Below are positions 17,387 through 24,772 of a stretch of 44,767 nt of DNA, piece by piece (position 1 is the first letter of the stretch; each line of letters opens with the position of its first letter). The stretch is taken from contig NZ_AMXD01000015.1 in the NCBI RefSeq assembly GCF_000310185.1, positions 1 to 44,767 of the forward strand, given 5' to 3'. The DNA comes from Thauera aminoaromatica S2 (lineage in GTDB: Bacteria > Pseudomonadota > Gammaproteobacteria > Burkholderiales > Rhodocyclaceae). The translations under genes were made by a program, and so were the position numbers. Under the pieces are notes generated by a model. It did no database searches. It had not been told where the DNA came from and saw only the letters and a list, made by a program, of their open reading frames with translations.

Positions 17387-19045
17387 TTAATTCTTGGCGG
17401 CGATTTTTTCTGTTGTAATTCTTGCGGCGATAATCTCGCGCAACTGTCGCTTTAGAATTTTACCCACGGGGCTTACAGGAAAAGCTTCAATAATCTCGAG
17501 GCGCTCGGGAAGCTTGAAGCTTGCAATTTTTTTTGATCGAAGAAAATGGATAATCTCCTCGAATCCAAGGGTCTCATCGGCTCGCGGGCGAACGAATGCG
17601 CAAGCCTTCTCACCGAAAGTGTCGTCCGGCATGGCCACCAGCGAAACCTGAAATACCTTTGGGTGCTGCAGAATCAAATTCTCGACTTCCTCGCAACTTA
17701 TTTTTTCGCCGCCGCGGTTGATAAAATCCTTTTTCCGGCCTTCGGCAAAAACAAAACGGCCCTCTTTGCGAACGATATCGCCCATCAGGTAAAAGCCATC
17801 CTTTGTAAAAGCGGCGCTGTTTATTTCCGGTGCATTGAAGTAGCCGCGGATCGTGTAGGGACCACGAGTGGCAAGTTCACCGGCTTCGCCGTCAGGAACT
17901 TCGTCTCCGAATTCGTCAACGACCTTGATCTCGTCGTCCTCGCACACCGGAGAGCCTGAGCTTTCGATAACCGCCCGCTCCGCGTCTCCAAGGCGCGTCA
18001 TGTTGATCAACCCCTCAGCAGTACCGTAGATCTCCTGTGGGAAACAGCCAAGTTGTTGCAAGATTCGCTTACGCAGTTCTGGCGCAAGTCGTGCGCCGCC
18101 ATTCTGAATGATTCGGAGCGAGGACAGGTCATAGCGTTCGTATGTATTCGAGTTCAGCCAAGTTGTAATTAGCGGAACCGCCGCCGCGATGACCGTGACC
18201 TTTTCCCTTTCGATCAAGGAGAACACTTCATTGGCGTCACCGGAGGGAGCAAGCACCACCGTGCCGCCGTAATAGAACGTACCAAGAAAGCCAGGGCAGG
18301 CTAGATTGTAGTTATGGCCCAATGGCAGGATTGCCATGAAAACAGTCTGTTCGTCGAGGCTTGCGGCTTCTCCGCAGAGGCGGGCATTTAGCACGTAGTC
18401 GTTATGCGTGCGTGGGATCAACTTGGAGATTGAGGTGGTGCCGCCCGACAGGAGCATAGTCGCGACGTCGGTCGGATCGACCCTGATTGAACCCAGTGCA
18501 GCCGCGATTTGAGGCGCGGTTCGTTCCTCATTGATCATTTCACTGAGTGAGGCTTGCCCATCTCTCGGGGTGCCAGCGACGAAGATGTACCGAAGGCTAG
18601 AGCACTCTTCGCGTAATGTATCGGCCATCACGCGATAGTCGAAATGATTGACCTGATCGGGGATCACATACGCCACTGCCCCGGAAGCATTTATGAAATG
18701 CCTGATTTCGGTTTCGCGATGTGCCCGCAACGCCATGACGGGAATCGCGCCGATGCGCGTGAGTGCAAGATATGCATAGATGAGTTCAGGCGTATTGGGT
18801 AACTGGAGGATAACCCGATCAAGCGGGCGCAAACCTGCTTCAGTAAATCTACAGGCCAGACGCTCAATGGCCTGATACAAGAATTGGTAGGTAATGCGAT
18901 TTATCCCCGCCACTAGGGCCACTTTATTTGAATGCCGCTCGACCGTGCGCTTGACCATCTCCGTGACGCCGATGTTTTCCCAGTAGCCTTTCTTGCGATA
19001 AAGCTCTGCAAAATCCTGCGGTAGAGGCACATGTCCCGAAAGCAT
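17387..19045 (-). CDS. EntE/DhbE-like aryl-acid AMP or CoA ligase
   Basis: An ANL-superfamily adenylating enzyme, 552 residues. ATG 19045 has GGAG about 10 bases upstream; an open reading to 19099 is not needed. It follows EntE-type 2,3-dihydroxybenzoate/salicylate ligases: FAELYRKKGYWENIG at the N terminus, the P-loop region LSGGTTSISKLIPRTHNDY, EIYGTAEGLINMTRLGD, GPYTIRGYFNAPEINSAAF, KKDFINRGGEKISCEEVENL and the C-terminal Lys in PVSPVGKILKRQLRE. The P-loop reads GGTTSIS where relatives usually have GGTTGTP. No carrier-protein or siderophore genes are near, so a catabolic CoA ligase for salicylate or another aryl acid is more likely than siderophore biosynthesis. Composition is less GC-rich than the backbone, a sign of transfer. 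Confidence 0.87.
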   Translation of the reverse strand: MLSGHVPLPQDFAELYRKKGYWENIGVTEMVKRTVERHSNKVALVAGINRITYQFLYQAIERLACRFTEAGLRPLDRVILQLPNTPELIYAYLALTRIGAIPVMALRAHRETEIRHFINASGAVAYVIPDQVNHFDYRVMADTLREECSSLRYIFVAGTPRDGQASLSEMINEERTAPQIAAALGSIRVDPTDVATMLLSGGTTSISKLIPRTHNDYVLNARLCGEAASLDEQTVFMAILPLGHNYNLACPGFLGTFYYGGTVVLAPSGDANEVFSLIEREKVTVIAAAVPLITTWLNSNTYERYDLSSLRIIQNGGARLAPELRKRILQQLGCFPQEIYGTAEGLINMTRLGDAERAVIESSGSPVCEDDEIKVVDEFGDEVPDGEAGELATRGPYTIRGYFNAPEINSAAFTKDGFYLMGDIVRKEGRFVFAEGRKKDFINRGGEKISCEEVENLILQHPKVFQVSLVAMPDDTFGEKACAFVRPRADETLGFEEIIHFLRSKKIASFKLPERLEIIEAFPVSPVGKILKRQLREIIAARITTEKIAAKN

Positions 19046-19622
19046 ATTTTTTGTCTCCTTCAGTGGCGGCGAAACCGATGGGCTTCGACTAGTGCGCACG
19101 GTAAGAGGCTATGGGAGCTACTTCAACGCGTTGGCTGCATTGTGCGTATTGCGCGCATCAATATCTCGCGTAATTTCTGAGGAACTTGGCAAGCGCTACC
19201 CCAACCCCATCCTCACGTAGCCACAGGGGAGCCCCCATGCTTCGGCTTTCGTTTTTCAGGGCGCGCGAGCATGTCGGAGCGCAGCAGGTGCTGGTTGTCG
19301 CACCTGTCGGCGATCGAAGCCGAGGGCATCACCACAAAGACGTACTCCGAGCGTGATGGGCTGTCGCCGCAAGCACGCAACCGGTGGCGCAAGCGCCTAT
19401 TGGCCGACGGCAGTCGCAGTCGCGCCAAGCTTGCCCTTGGCGGGTTCCTTCTGATCCAGATCGAGCAGGAAGCACGGCATCGGCGCGGGGCATCTGGGAC
19501 AGTTCACGCTGAAATTGCACACGGTTGATGGCCATGGCACACCTTCCAGCAAGAGCATATATATGCACAGCAGATGCCTGTGGCAGCCGCCCGTGACCTT
19601 GGCTGAACATCATTTCTAATTA
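19046..19622. other. 577-bp region of insertion-sequence debris
   Basis: Between the ligase start and the broken LysR gene there is no intact gene. It must contain the ligase promoter near 19050-19200, which is relatively AT-rich. A transposase-accessory fragment lies at 19271-19414. On the minus strand from about 19529 a short MAINRVQFQREL segment recalls the N terminus of IS1595-family transposases, but the match is lost after about 15 residues. Confidence 0.5.
19271..19414 (+). pseudogene. IS66-type TnpA-like fragment
   Basis: The segment MSERSRCWLSHLSAIEAEGITTKTYSERDGLSPQ..RWRKRL has the pattern of the small IS66-family accessory protein, whose helix-turn-helix is usually near its N terminus. 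The frame then goes into unrelated sequence, so only a fragment survives. Confidence 0.45.
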
Positions 19623-20026
19623 GGTTTCGCCTTGGGTCGCCGACTGGCCGGGTGGGCGATGTCGCTCGAGGACAGCCTCCAGGCGGAGCACGCCGTCGTC
19701 AGCACCGAGGGGGGAGCACGCGCGTATCGATAAGATCATCGAAGAGCGGGGCTGGAGGTGGAAGGTGATGCTCAGGGTGCTCAGTCATACGAGCCTGGAG
19801 CACTTGCTGCAGCGCACCAATCTTGTCGCGACCGTCCCTGAAGTGCTTGTTCACCCCAAGGTCCATCCCTTGAACCTCGCATATTCGAAGCATCCAGTCT
19901 GGCGACCGCGGCTGTCGATCAACGAGTTCTGACATGCCTGCTTTCATCGCGATCGGGCGCAACTAGTGGTTGCGCAACCTGATCGCCGACCAGTGCGAGC
20001 CTCCCGAAATCGACAGCATCACGTGA
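19623..20026 (+). pseudogene. NahR-like LysR regulator, C-terminal remnant
   Basis: Effector-domain sequence survives in three frames. From 19623 in frame: GRRLAGWAMSLEDSLQAEHAVVSTEG. After a frame shift near 19713: IDKIIEERGWRWKVMLRV and LLQRTNLVATVPEVL to 19932. A TGA at 19930-19932 then stands where the family has Trp (INEF-stop-HACFHRDRAQ; compare INMFWHAKYHKD of NahR). After another shift comes WLRNLIADQCEPPEIDSIT, ending at 20026. So there are at least two frameshifts and one nonsense change, and the DNA-binding half is missing. It lies on the same strand just upstream of the monooxygenase and probably once regulated it. Confidence 0.8.
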
Positions 20027-20384
20027 GCACTCCGCTCGGCCATCGGCGGGATGATCAGTCCGCGCTGGCGGCGCGGGCTGTTCGCCATGTGCACCGGCCG
20101 CTAGCCAGCAGGCGAAATCGTCGCGTCTCGGGCCGTATTATTACTTTCAGTCATACCAAGTATCTCAAATAGTCCATTGAGTCCTGGTAATCACCTCCCT
20201 AAGCTGTGTTTGTCGGTTTTACGCAGGAATCTCGAGACCAAGGCCGCCTGAGGGCTCATTGACCCTGGCGGTGAAAGTGTCGAGTTCGACTCAATTCTTG
20301 CGATGACGAACTGCTGTGCGCAACGGGCGCTGAATTTCGGATGCCCGTTGCGCACGGTGACCCACGACTGGAAGGAGAACTGGA
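20027..20384. other. Leader region of the monooxygenase gene
   Basis: 358 bp without a gene. The part 20120-20220 is AT-rich (ATTATTACTTTCAGTCATACC ends near 20159) and is the likely promoter area. The last 70 bases hold a strong inverted repeat (20316-20355) and the ribosome site GGAAGGAGAA just before ATG 20385. Confidence 0.5.
20316..20355. promoter_or_regulatory. Perfect 13-bp inverted repeat upstream of the monooxygenase
   Basis: GTGCGCAACGGGC at 20316-20328 and GCCCGTTGCGCAC at 20343-20355 pair perfectly around a 14-base centre. It ends 29 bases before ATG 20385. It could be a dimeric repressor or activator operator, or a hairpin in the mRNA leader. No U-run follows, so it is not a standard intrinsic terminator. 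Confidence 0.7.
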
Positions 20385-21599
20385 ATGACAACGAGTGACT
20401 GGAAGATTGCCGTCGTCGGTGCAGGTATCGGTGGCCTGACCCTCGCCCTTGCCCTGCGCCAGCATGGCATCGAAGTTGAACTCTATGAGCAGACGCCGGA
20501 GTTGAGGGAGGTCGGTGCGGCCGTGGCGCTGTCGGCTAATGCGACACGCTTTTATGACCGGATCGGCTTGCGGAGCCAGTTCGACGAGGTCTGCTACTCC
20601 ATCTCGACCCTGATCTACCGCGATGGACGCGACGGCCGTGTCATCGGCCGCCACAGTGGTGAGCCGGACTACGAGGGCCAGTTCGGCGCCCGCTACTGGG
20701 GCATTCACCGCGCCGACCTGCAAGCCATCCTGTCGCGCGCCGTCGGCATAGAGCACATTCACCTTGGCAAGCGCGTCAGCAACCTCAAGGATGACGGCAA
20801 CGAGGTCGTGCTCGAGTTCGAGGACGGCAGCTCCGTGCGTGCTGACCTGGTAATTGGCGGCGACGGCGCGCGTTCCGTCGTGCGCCGCTGGATGCTCGGG
20901 TATGACGATGCGCTGTATTCCGGGTGCTCGGGCTTTCGCGGCATTGTCCCGCCGGCGATGCTCGACCTGTTGCCCGATCCCGAGGCCATCCAGTTCTGGA
21001 TCGGCCCGGGCGCCCATCTGCTGCATTACCCGATCGGCAACGGCGACCAGAACTTCCTGCTGGTCGAGCGCAGCCCCTCGCCGTGGCCGGTGCGCGAGTG
21101 GGTGACCGGCGCCGAGCAGGGCGAACAGCTGCAGCGCTTCGCCGACTGGCACCCGGCGGTAGTACAGATGATCAGCGCCGTACCCACCAGCCAGCGCTGG
21201 GCCTTGTTCCACCGGCCGCCGCTGGGGCGCTGGACGCGCGGCCGGGTGACCCTGCTCGGCGATGCCGCGCATGCACTGGTGCCGCACCATGGCCAGGGCG
21301 CCAACCAGTCCATCGAGGACTCGGTGGTGCTGGCGGCGCAACTCGCCGAAAAGGGCCCGGCACGCTTCGAGCAGGCGCTGGAGGATTACGAGCACCTGCG
21401 CCGCGGCCGTACCCGCAAGGTGCAGTTCGCCTCGATCTCGACCGCCGATGTCCTGCACCTGCCCGACGGCCCCGCCGCCGACCTGCGCAATGCCCGCTTC
21501 GCGGATCGCGAGGAGATGATGAATCACCTCGGCTGGATCCATGACTTCGATCCGGCCACCCAGATTCCGAGCGAGCGGCAAGGCGGCACCTGGCTGTAA
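20385..21599 (+). CDS. FAD-dependent aromatic monooxygenase (salicylate-hydroxylase-like)
   Basis: Class A flavoprotein monooxygenase, 404 residues, that uses NAD(P)H and O2 to hydroxylate an aromatic acid in the cytoplasm. The FAD Rossmann motif GAGIGG is at residues 12-17 after a short lead, the DG motif is in LVIGGDGARSVVRR, and the second FAD motif is VTLLGDAAHALVPHHGQGANQSIED. HRADLQAIL is a typical substrate-domain line. Best fit by pattern is the salicylate / 3-hydroxybenzoate / 6-hydroxynicotinate hydroxylase group; the exact substrate cannot be read. GGAAGGAGAA gives a strong ribosome site. The AAHS transporter follows at 350 bp, and a broken NahR-like gene precedes. Intact. Confidence 0.88.
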   Translation: MTTSDWKIAVVGAGIGGLTLALALRQHGIEVELYEQTPELREVGAAVALSANATRFYDRIGLRSQFDEVCYSISTLIYRDGRDGRVIGRHSGEPDYEGQFGARYWGIHRADLQAILSRAVGIEHIHLGKRVSNLKDDGNEVVLEFEDGSSVRADLVIGGDGARSVVRRWMLGYDDALYSGCSGFRGIVPPAMLDLLPDPEAIQFWIGPGAHLLHYPIGNGDQNFLLVERSPSPWPVREWVTGAEQGEQLQRFADWHPAVVQMISAVPTSQRWALFHRPPLGRWTRGRVTLLGDAAHALVPHHGQGANQSIEDSVVLAAQLAEKGPARFEQALEDYEHLRRGRTRKVQFASISTADVLHLPDGPAADLRNARFADREEMMNHLGWIHDFDPATQIPSERQGGTWL

Positions 21600-21949
21600 G
21601 CGAAGTGCTGTGTTCGCGCGCTCACCCTCGGGTCGGCGCGCGAACGCGGCCCTTGCCGCGCCAGGCGCGCGCTTCAAACCAACAAGAAGAAGAGAGAGGA
21701 GACAGGCTGGTTGCTTGCGCAACCGAGCTCTCGACCGCTGCTGCGCTGTCGGCGCGCGGGTCCGTCGCCAGCCGCTCGCTGCGGCGCCGCGAATTGCGGG
21801 CCGCACACTCATTCGAGGCGCGTGCAACGGCAGCGAGCCTCTCCGGGCAGCAAGACTTGCCGGCATTCGCGGCCACGGGCGTCGTCCTCCGAGGCGTCGC
21901 ACCGCCGCGTCCGGCCCGACAGACGAATGGCTCACGAGAGATCGATAAA
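21600..21949. other. 350-bp spacer between monooxygenase and transporter
   Basis: A GC-rich spacer in which long frames stay open by composition only. It contains the hairpin at 21612-21645. An open frame in phase with the transporter extends back to 21605 but has Arg/Ala-rich, low-complexity sense and no family resemblance, so I treat it as non-coding. The transporter may have its own promoter here. Confidence 0.5.
21612..21645 (+). terminator. Hairpin after the monooxygenase
   Basis: GTTCGCGCGC and GCGCGCGAAC form a perfect 10-bp stem with a 14-base loop, 12 bases beyond the monooxygenase stop. No U-run follows, so this may be a Rho-type or processing structure that lowers read-through into the transporter gene. 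Confidence 0.45.
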
Positions 21950-23317
21950 ATGCGTCAGTTAGATGTTCACAAGATCGCCGACGAGGCGAAGTTCAATGGT
22001 TTTCATGGCGTCATCCTGGCATGGTGCGCCCTGATCATCATTTTTGACGGCTACGACCTTGCCGTCGCAGGCATTGCGATGCCGGCAATCATGCAGGAGA
22101 TGGGCGTCAGCGCCACCCAGGCCGGATTCATGGCGAGCTCGGCGTTGTTCGGCATGATGTTCGGCGCCATCTTCCTGGGCACGCTTGCCGACCGCATCGG
22201 CCGGCGCCGGGTGATCGCGATCTGCATCGTGCTGTTCAGTGTCTTTACCGCCGCCGCGGGGCTGACCACCGATCCCGTCACATTCGGAGTGCTGCGCTTC
22301 ATCGCCGGACTCGGCATCGGTGGGGTCATGCCGAACGTGGTTGCAGAGATGAGCGAATACGCCCCGCGCCGCATGCGGGCCACGCTCGTGGCGCTGATGT
22401 TCAGCGGCTACGCGGTGGGCGGCATGCTGGCGGCCCTGCTGGGCAAGGCCATGATCGCCAGTTACGGCTGGCAGTCGGTCTTCTACGCGGCGCTGGCGCC
22501 GGTCGTCCTCATCCCCTTCATCCTGCGCTCGCTGCCGGAGTCCATGCCCTTCCTGCTGCGCGTCGGTCGCTTCGAGGAACTGAAGGCGATCGTCGCTCGC
22601 ATCGATCCGAGCTATCGACCGCTCGCGACCGACCGCTTCGCGCTCCCGGCCGAGGATCGCTCGGACAAGGCGCCCGTCCATCATCTGTTCTCCGAGGGCC
22701 GTGGCTTCAGCACCGTGATGCTTTGGCTGGCCTTCTTCATGTGCCTGTTCATGATCTACGCCCTGAGTACCTGGCTCACCAAGCTGATGGCCACGGCTGG
22801 CTACAGCCTGGGGTCGGCGATGAGCTTCGTCTTGGTACTCAATTTCGGCGCGATCGTCGGCGCCCTGGGTGGAGGCTGGCTTGCCGACCGGTTCAGGATC
22901 AAGCGGGTGCTGATCGGCATGTATCTGCTCGCCGCAGCCTCGATCAGCCTGCTCGGCCAGCCGATGCCTGCGCTGTTGCTGTTCATCGTCGTCGGCCTGG
23001 CCGGGGCTAGCACCATCGGCACGCAAATCGTGACCAATGCCTTCACGGCACAGTTCTATCCGCTCGCGATCCGCTCCACCGGCTTGGGTTGGGCGCTCGG
23101 CATCGGGCGCACCGGTGCCATCCTCGCGCCGATCCTGCTTGGCGTCCTCGTCGGCATGGCCCTGCCCCTGGAACTGAACTTCGTGGCGATCGCGCTACCT
23201 GCCCTGTTTGCGGCACTGGCCATCGCACTGGTCGATAATAAGGTGTCCGCATACGAGCACCACGAAGACGTCTCAGCTATTCTTCCGGATAACGCGGAAG
23301 CGCTCAGGAAGGCTTGA
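21950..23317 (+). CDS. AAHS-family MFS aromatic-acid:H+ symporter
   Basis: Inner-membrane major-facilitator carrier of 455 residues with about twelve membrane segments. TM1 has the aromatic-acid symporter signature FDGYDLAVAGIAMPAI (compare DGFD of PcaK and BenK). The loop 2-3 motif is GTLADRIGRRRV, and its partner in the second half is GGWLADRFRIKRV. The family imports benzoate, hydroxybenzoates or related acids with protons. ATG 21950 starts the natural N terminus MRQLDVHKIADEAKFNGFH; the ribosome site is weak (GAGAGATCGATAAA). It pairs with the upstream monooxygenase and suggests uptake of that enzyme's substrate. Intact. Confidence 0.93.
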   Translation: MRQLDVHKIADEAKFNGFHGVILAWCALIIIFDGYDLAVAGIAMPAIMQEMGVSATQAGFMASSALFGMMFGAIFLGTLADRIGRRRVIAICIVLFSVFTAAAGLTTDPVTFGVLRFIAGLGIGGVMPNVVAEMSEYAPRRMRATLVALMFSGYAVGGMLAALLGKAMIASYGWQSVFYAALAPVVLIPFILRSLPESMPFLLRVGRFEELKAIVARIDPSYRPLATDRFALPAEDRSDKAPVHHLFSEGRGFSTVMLWLAFFMCLFMIYALSTWLTKLMATAGYSLGSAMSFVLVLNFGAIVGALGGGWLADRFRIKRVLIGMYLLAAASISLLGQPMPALLLFIVVGLAGASTIGTQIVTNAFTAQFYPLAIRSTGLGWALGIGRTGAILAPILLGVLVGMALPLELNFVAIALPALFAALAIALVDNKVSAYEHHEDVSAILPDNAEALRKA

Positions 23318-23418
23318 GGGCGATCTTTACCTGTTGTGGTCGGTTATTGCCCTTCCTGCCAGCATATTCCCCAGTCAACCCTTCATCGCAAAAGGTCTGA
23401 TCGTCGAGACGCGCTCCG

Positions 23419-23964
23419 GAGCCCGCTTTTTAAGTATGCCGATCGACATGAAGACCCTGAAAATCCTCTGGCAGCGACTCGTCACGCCGGAAGGCGACAC
23501 CTGCGAGCGCTGCGGCAGCGCGCACGATGCCATCGTCCAGGTCATGCCCACGCTGCGGGACGTGCTGCGGCCGCTGGGCATCATGCCCGTCCTGGAGACG
23601 CGGGAGATCGCGCTCGACGCCTTCAAGGGCATGCCTTCGGAATCGAACCGGATCTGGATCGCCGGGCGCTCGATCGAGGACTGGCTCGACGCGAGCGTCG
23701 GCAAGAGCACCTGCTGCTCGGTCTGTGGCGGGGCGGAGTGCCGGACGCTGGAGATCGGCAGCGAGACCTTCGAGGCGATTCCCGAACAACTGATCCTGAA
23801 GGCTGCACTGCTGGCCGCGGCCGCATCCCTCGGCGCTGGCGGCGACGAAGGGTCCGGCTGCTGTGTCCAGCAGCCAGGGTGCCGTCCCGGCGCTTGATCA
23901 GCGGACGCCCGAAATGCGGCGACCCGACCCGCTCGGCAGGTTTCTCTTTGCCCTCATCAGTCTC
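23419..23964 (+). repeat. Direct repeat DR1 (546 bp), right copy
   Basis: Matches 4911-5456 in the same orientation with no gaps. It begins 102 bp after the transporter gene stop and ends 48 bp before the toxin gene end. Differences are few and mostly silent. Confidence 0.95.
23448..23897 (+). CDS. DUF2703 family cysteine-rich protein, copy 2
   Basis: 149 residues, 147 identical to the copy at 4940. The three bases that made the ribosome site in copy 1 have changed (TTTTTAAGT instead of TCATAAGGA before ATGCCGATCGAC), so translation from ATG 23448 may be weaker. The Cys pairs CERC, CCSVCGGAEC and CCVQQPGC are all kept. Of seven base differences in the coding part, five are silent, which suggests that both copies have stayed under selection or that the duplication is young. 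Confidence 0.8.
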   Translation: MKTLKILWQRLVTPEGDTCERCGSAHDAIVQVMPTLRDVLRPLGIMPVLETREIALDAFKGMPSESNRIWIAGRSIEDWLDASVGKSTCCSVCGGAECRTLEIGSETFEAIPEQLILKAALLAAAASLGAGGDEGSGCCVQQPGCRPGA

Positions 23965-24011
23965 CCGTGGCAGCAACGTCTCTTCGTCCTCTGTCCGCGG
24001 GGCCACCGGTC

Positions 24012-24437
24012 TCAATCCGCTCGCCAGGGGTCGATCACGGCCAAGCCCTCGATCTCGGCAAAATCCAGGGTGTTGCGGGTGGCAAGCGCCATCGCGTGCG
24101 TCAACGCGATCGCGGCGATCTGGGCATCCTCGACACTGATTGGCTGGCCGCGCCGGGTGCGGCCAGACACGATCCGTGCGTAGTGGCTGGCAGAGACTTC
24201 GTCGAACGGAAGGCAACGGCCAGCGAAGTCCTCCTCGAACATGGCCTGTGCTGCCATGCTCAGCCCGGCCTGCCGCTTGCCGGGTGGCATCAGGGCCAGA
24301 CCCAGCTCGATCTCGGCACGGCTGATGGCGCTGGTATGCAGCTCGTGGGCGGATTGCTGGTCGAGCCAGGCAACGACTTGACCCGATGGCTGTGGGCGCA
24401 TGAACTCGGAGAGGACATTGGTGTCGAGCAGGATCAT
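24012..24437 (-). CDS. vapC: PIN-domain toxin of a FitAB/VapBC-type pair
   Basis: A 141-residue PIN-domain ribonuclease, the toxin of a type II toxin-antitoxin pair. It starts MILLDTNVLSEFMRP (first acidic residue Asp5), has Glu in ISRAEIELGLALMPPGKRQ, and ends with VEDAQIAAIALTHAMALATRNTLDFAEIEGLAVIDPW, the usual PIN acidic cluster and ATRN..DF line of FitB-like proteins. Its start ATG overlaps the antitoxin stop (ATGA at 24434-24437), the normal coupled arrangement. It sits between the right direct repeat and the housekeeping genes and could stabilise the adjacent accessory DNA. Confidence 0.92.
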   Translation of the reverse strand: MILLDTNVLSEFMRPQPSGQVVAWLDQQSAHELHTSAISRAEIELGLALMPPGKRQAGLSMAAQAMFEEDFAGRCLPFDEVSASHYARIVSGRTRRGQPISVEDAQIAAIALTHAMALATRNTLDFAEIEGLAVIDPWRAD

Positions 24438-24685
24438 GCCCCTGCATCCCAGTCGGGTGGCGTGCGTGGCCGCTGGCGATGCGGTAGCTCGAATTCCGCG
24501 CCGGCCACGCCGGCGAAGCGCTCGAGCAAGCGCTGCCCGAGTGGCGAGGGTGTGCTGGTGCGCGAGAGGGCCTCGCGCAGGATGCGCCGTGCCTCTTCTT
24601 CCATCGACACCCCATGCTGGGCTGCACGGATGCGCAGCGCCGCTTTGGTGGCATCGTCGACATTACGAATCGTCAGTGCGGCCAC
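24434..24685 (-). CDS. FitA-like ribbon-helix-helix antitoxin
   Basis: Antitoxin partner of the PIN toxin, 83 residues. It begins with a ribbon-helix-helix DNA-binding segment (AALTIRNVDDATKAALRIRAAQHGVSMEEEARRILREAL) and ends with a toxin-wrapping tail. GTG 24685 is preferred as start because GGAG lies 8 bases upstream and family members begin with AxLTIRN; the in-frame ATG at 24703 has no ribosome site. TGCAT-N7-ATGCA around 24699-24715 could be the autoregulatory operator. Dimers are expected to bind there and repress the pair. Confidence 0.85.
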   Translation of the reverse strand: MAALTIRNVDDATKAALRIRAAQHGVSMEEEARRILREALSRTSTPSPLGQRLLERFAGVAGAEFELPHRQRPRTPPDWDAGA

Positions 24686-24772
24686 GTCGGACTCCGTTTG
24701 CATGCAATGAATGCAGTGTCAGCAGTGCGTGCAGCCCTGTCAATCCAGTGCGCTCGGCATGGCGGGGTTCGT

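Noticed and set aside
19699-19962. 87-codon minus-strand frame
   Set aside because: The plus strand here carries a LysR effector-domain remnant, which explains the open frame.
21605-21949. In-frame extension upstream of the AAHS transporter
   Set aside because: Adds 115 Arg/Ala-rich residues unlike any MFS N terminus and includes a terminator-like hairpin; ATG 21950 begins the conserved protein.
23863-24183. Frame continuing from the right repeat into the toxin region
   Set aside because: The first part is repeat sequence and the rest is antisense to the PIN toxin; the left copy has a different continuation.
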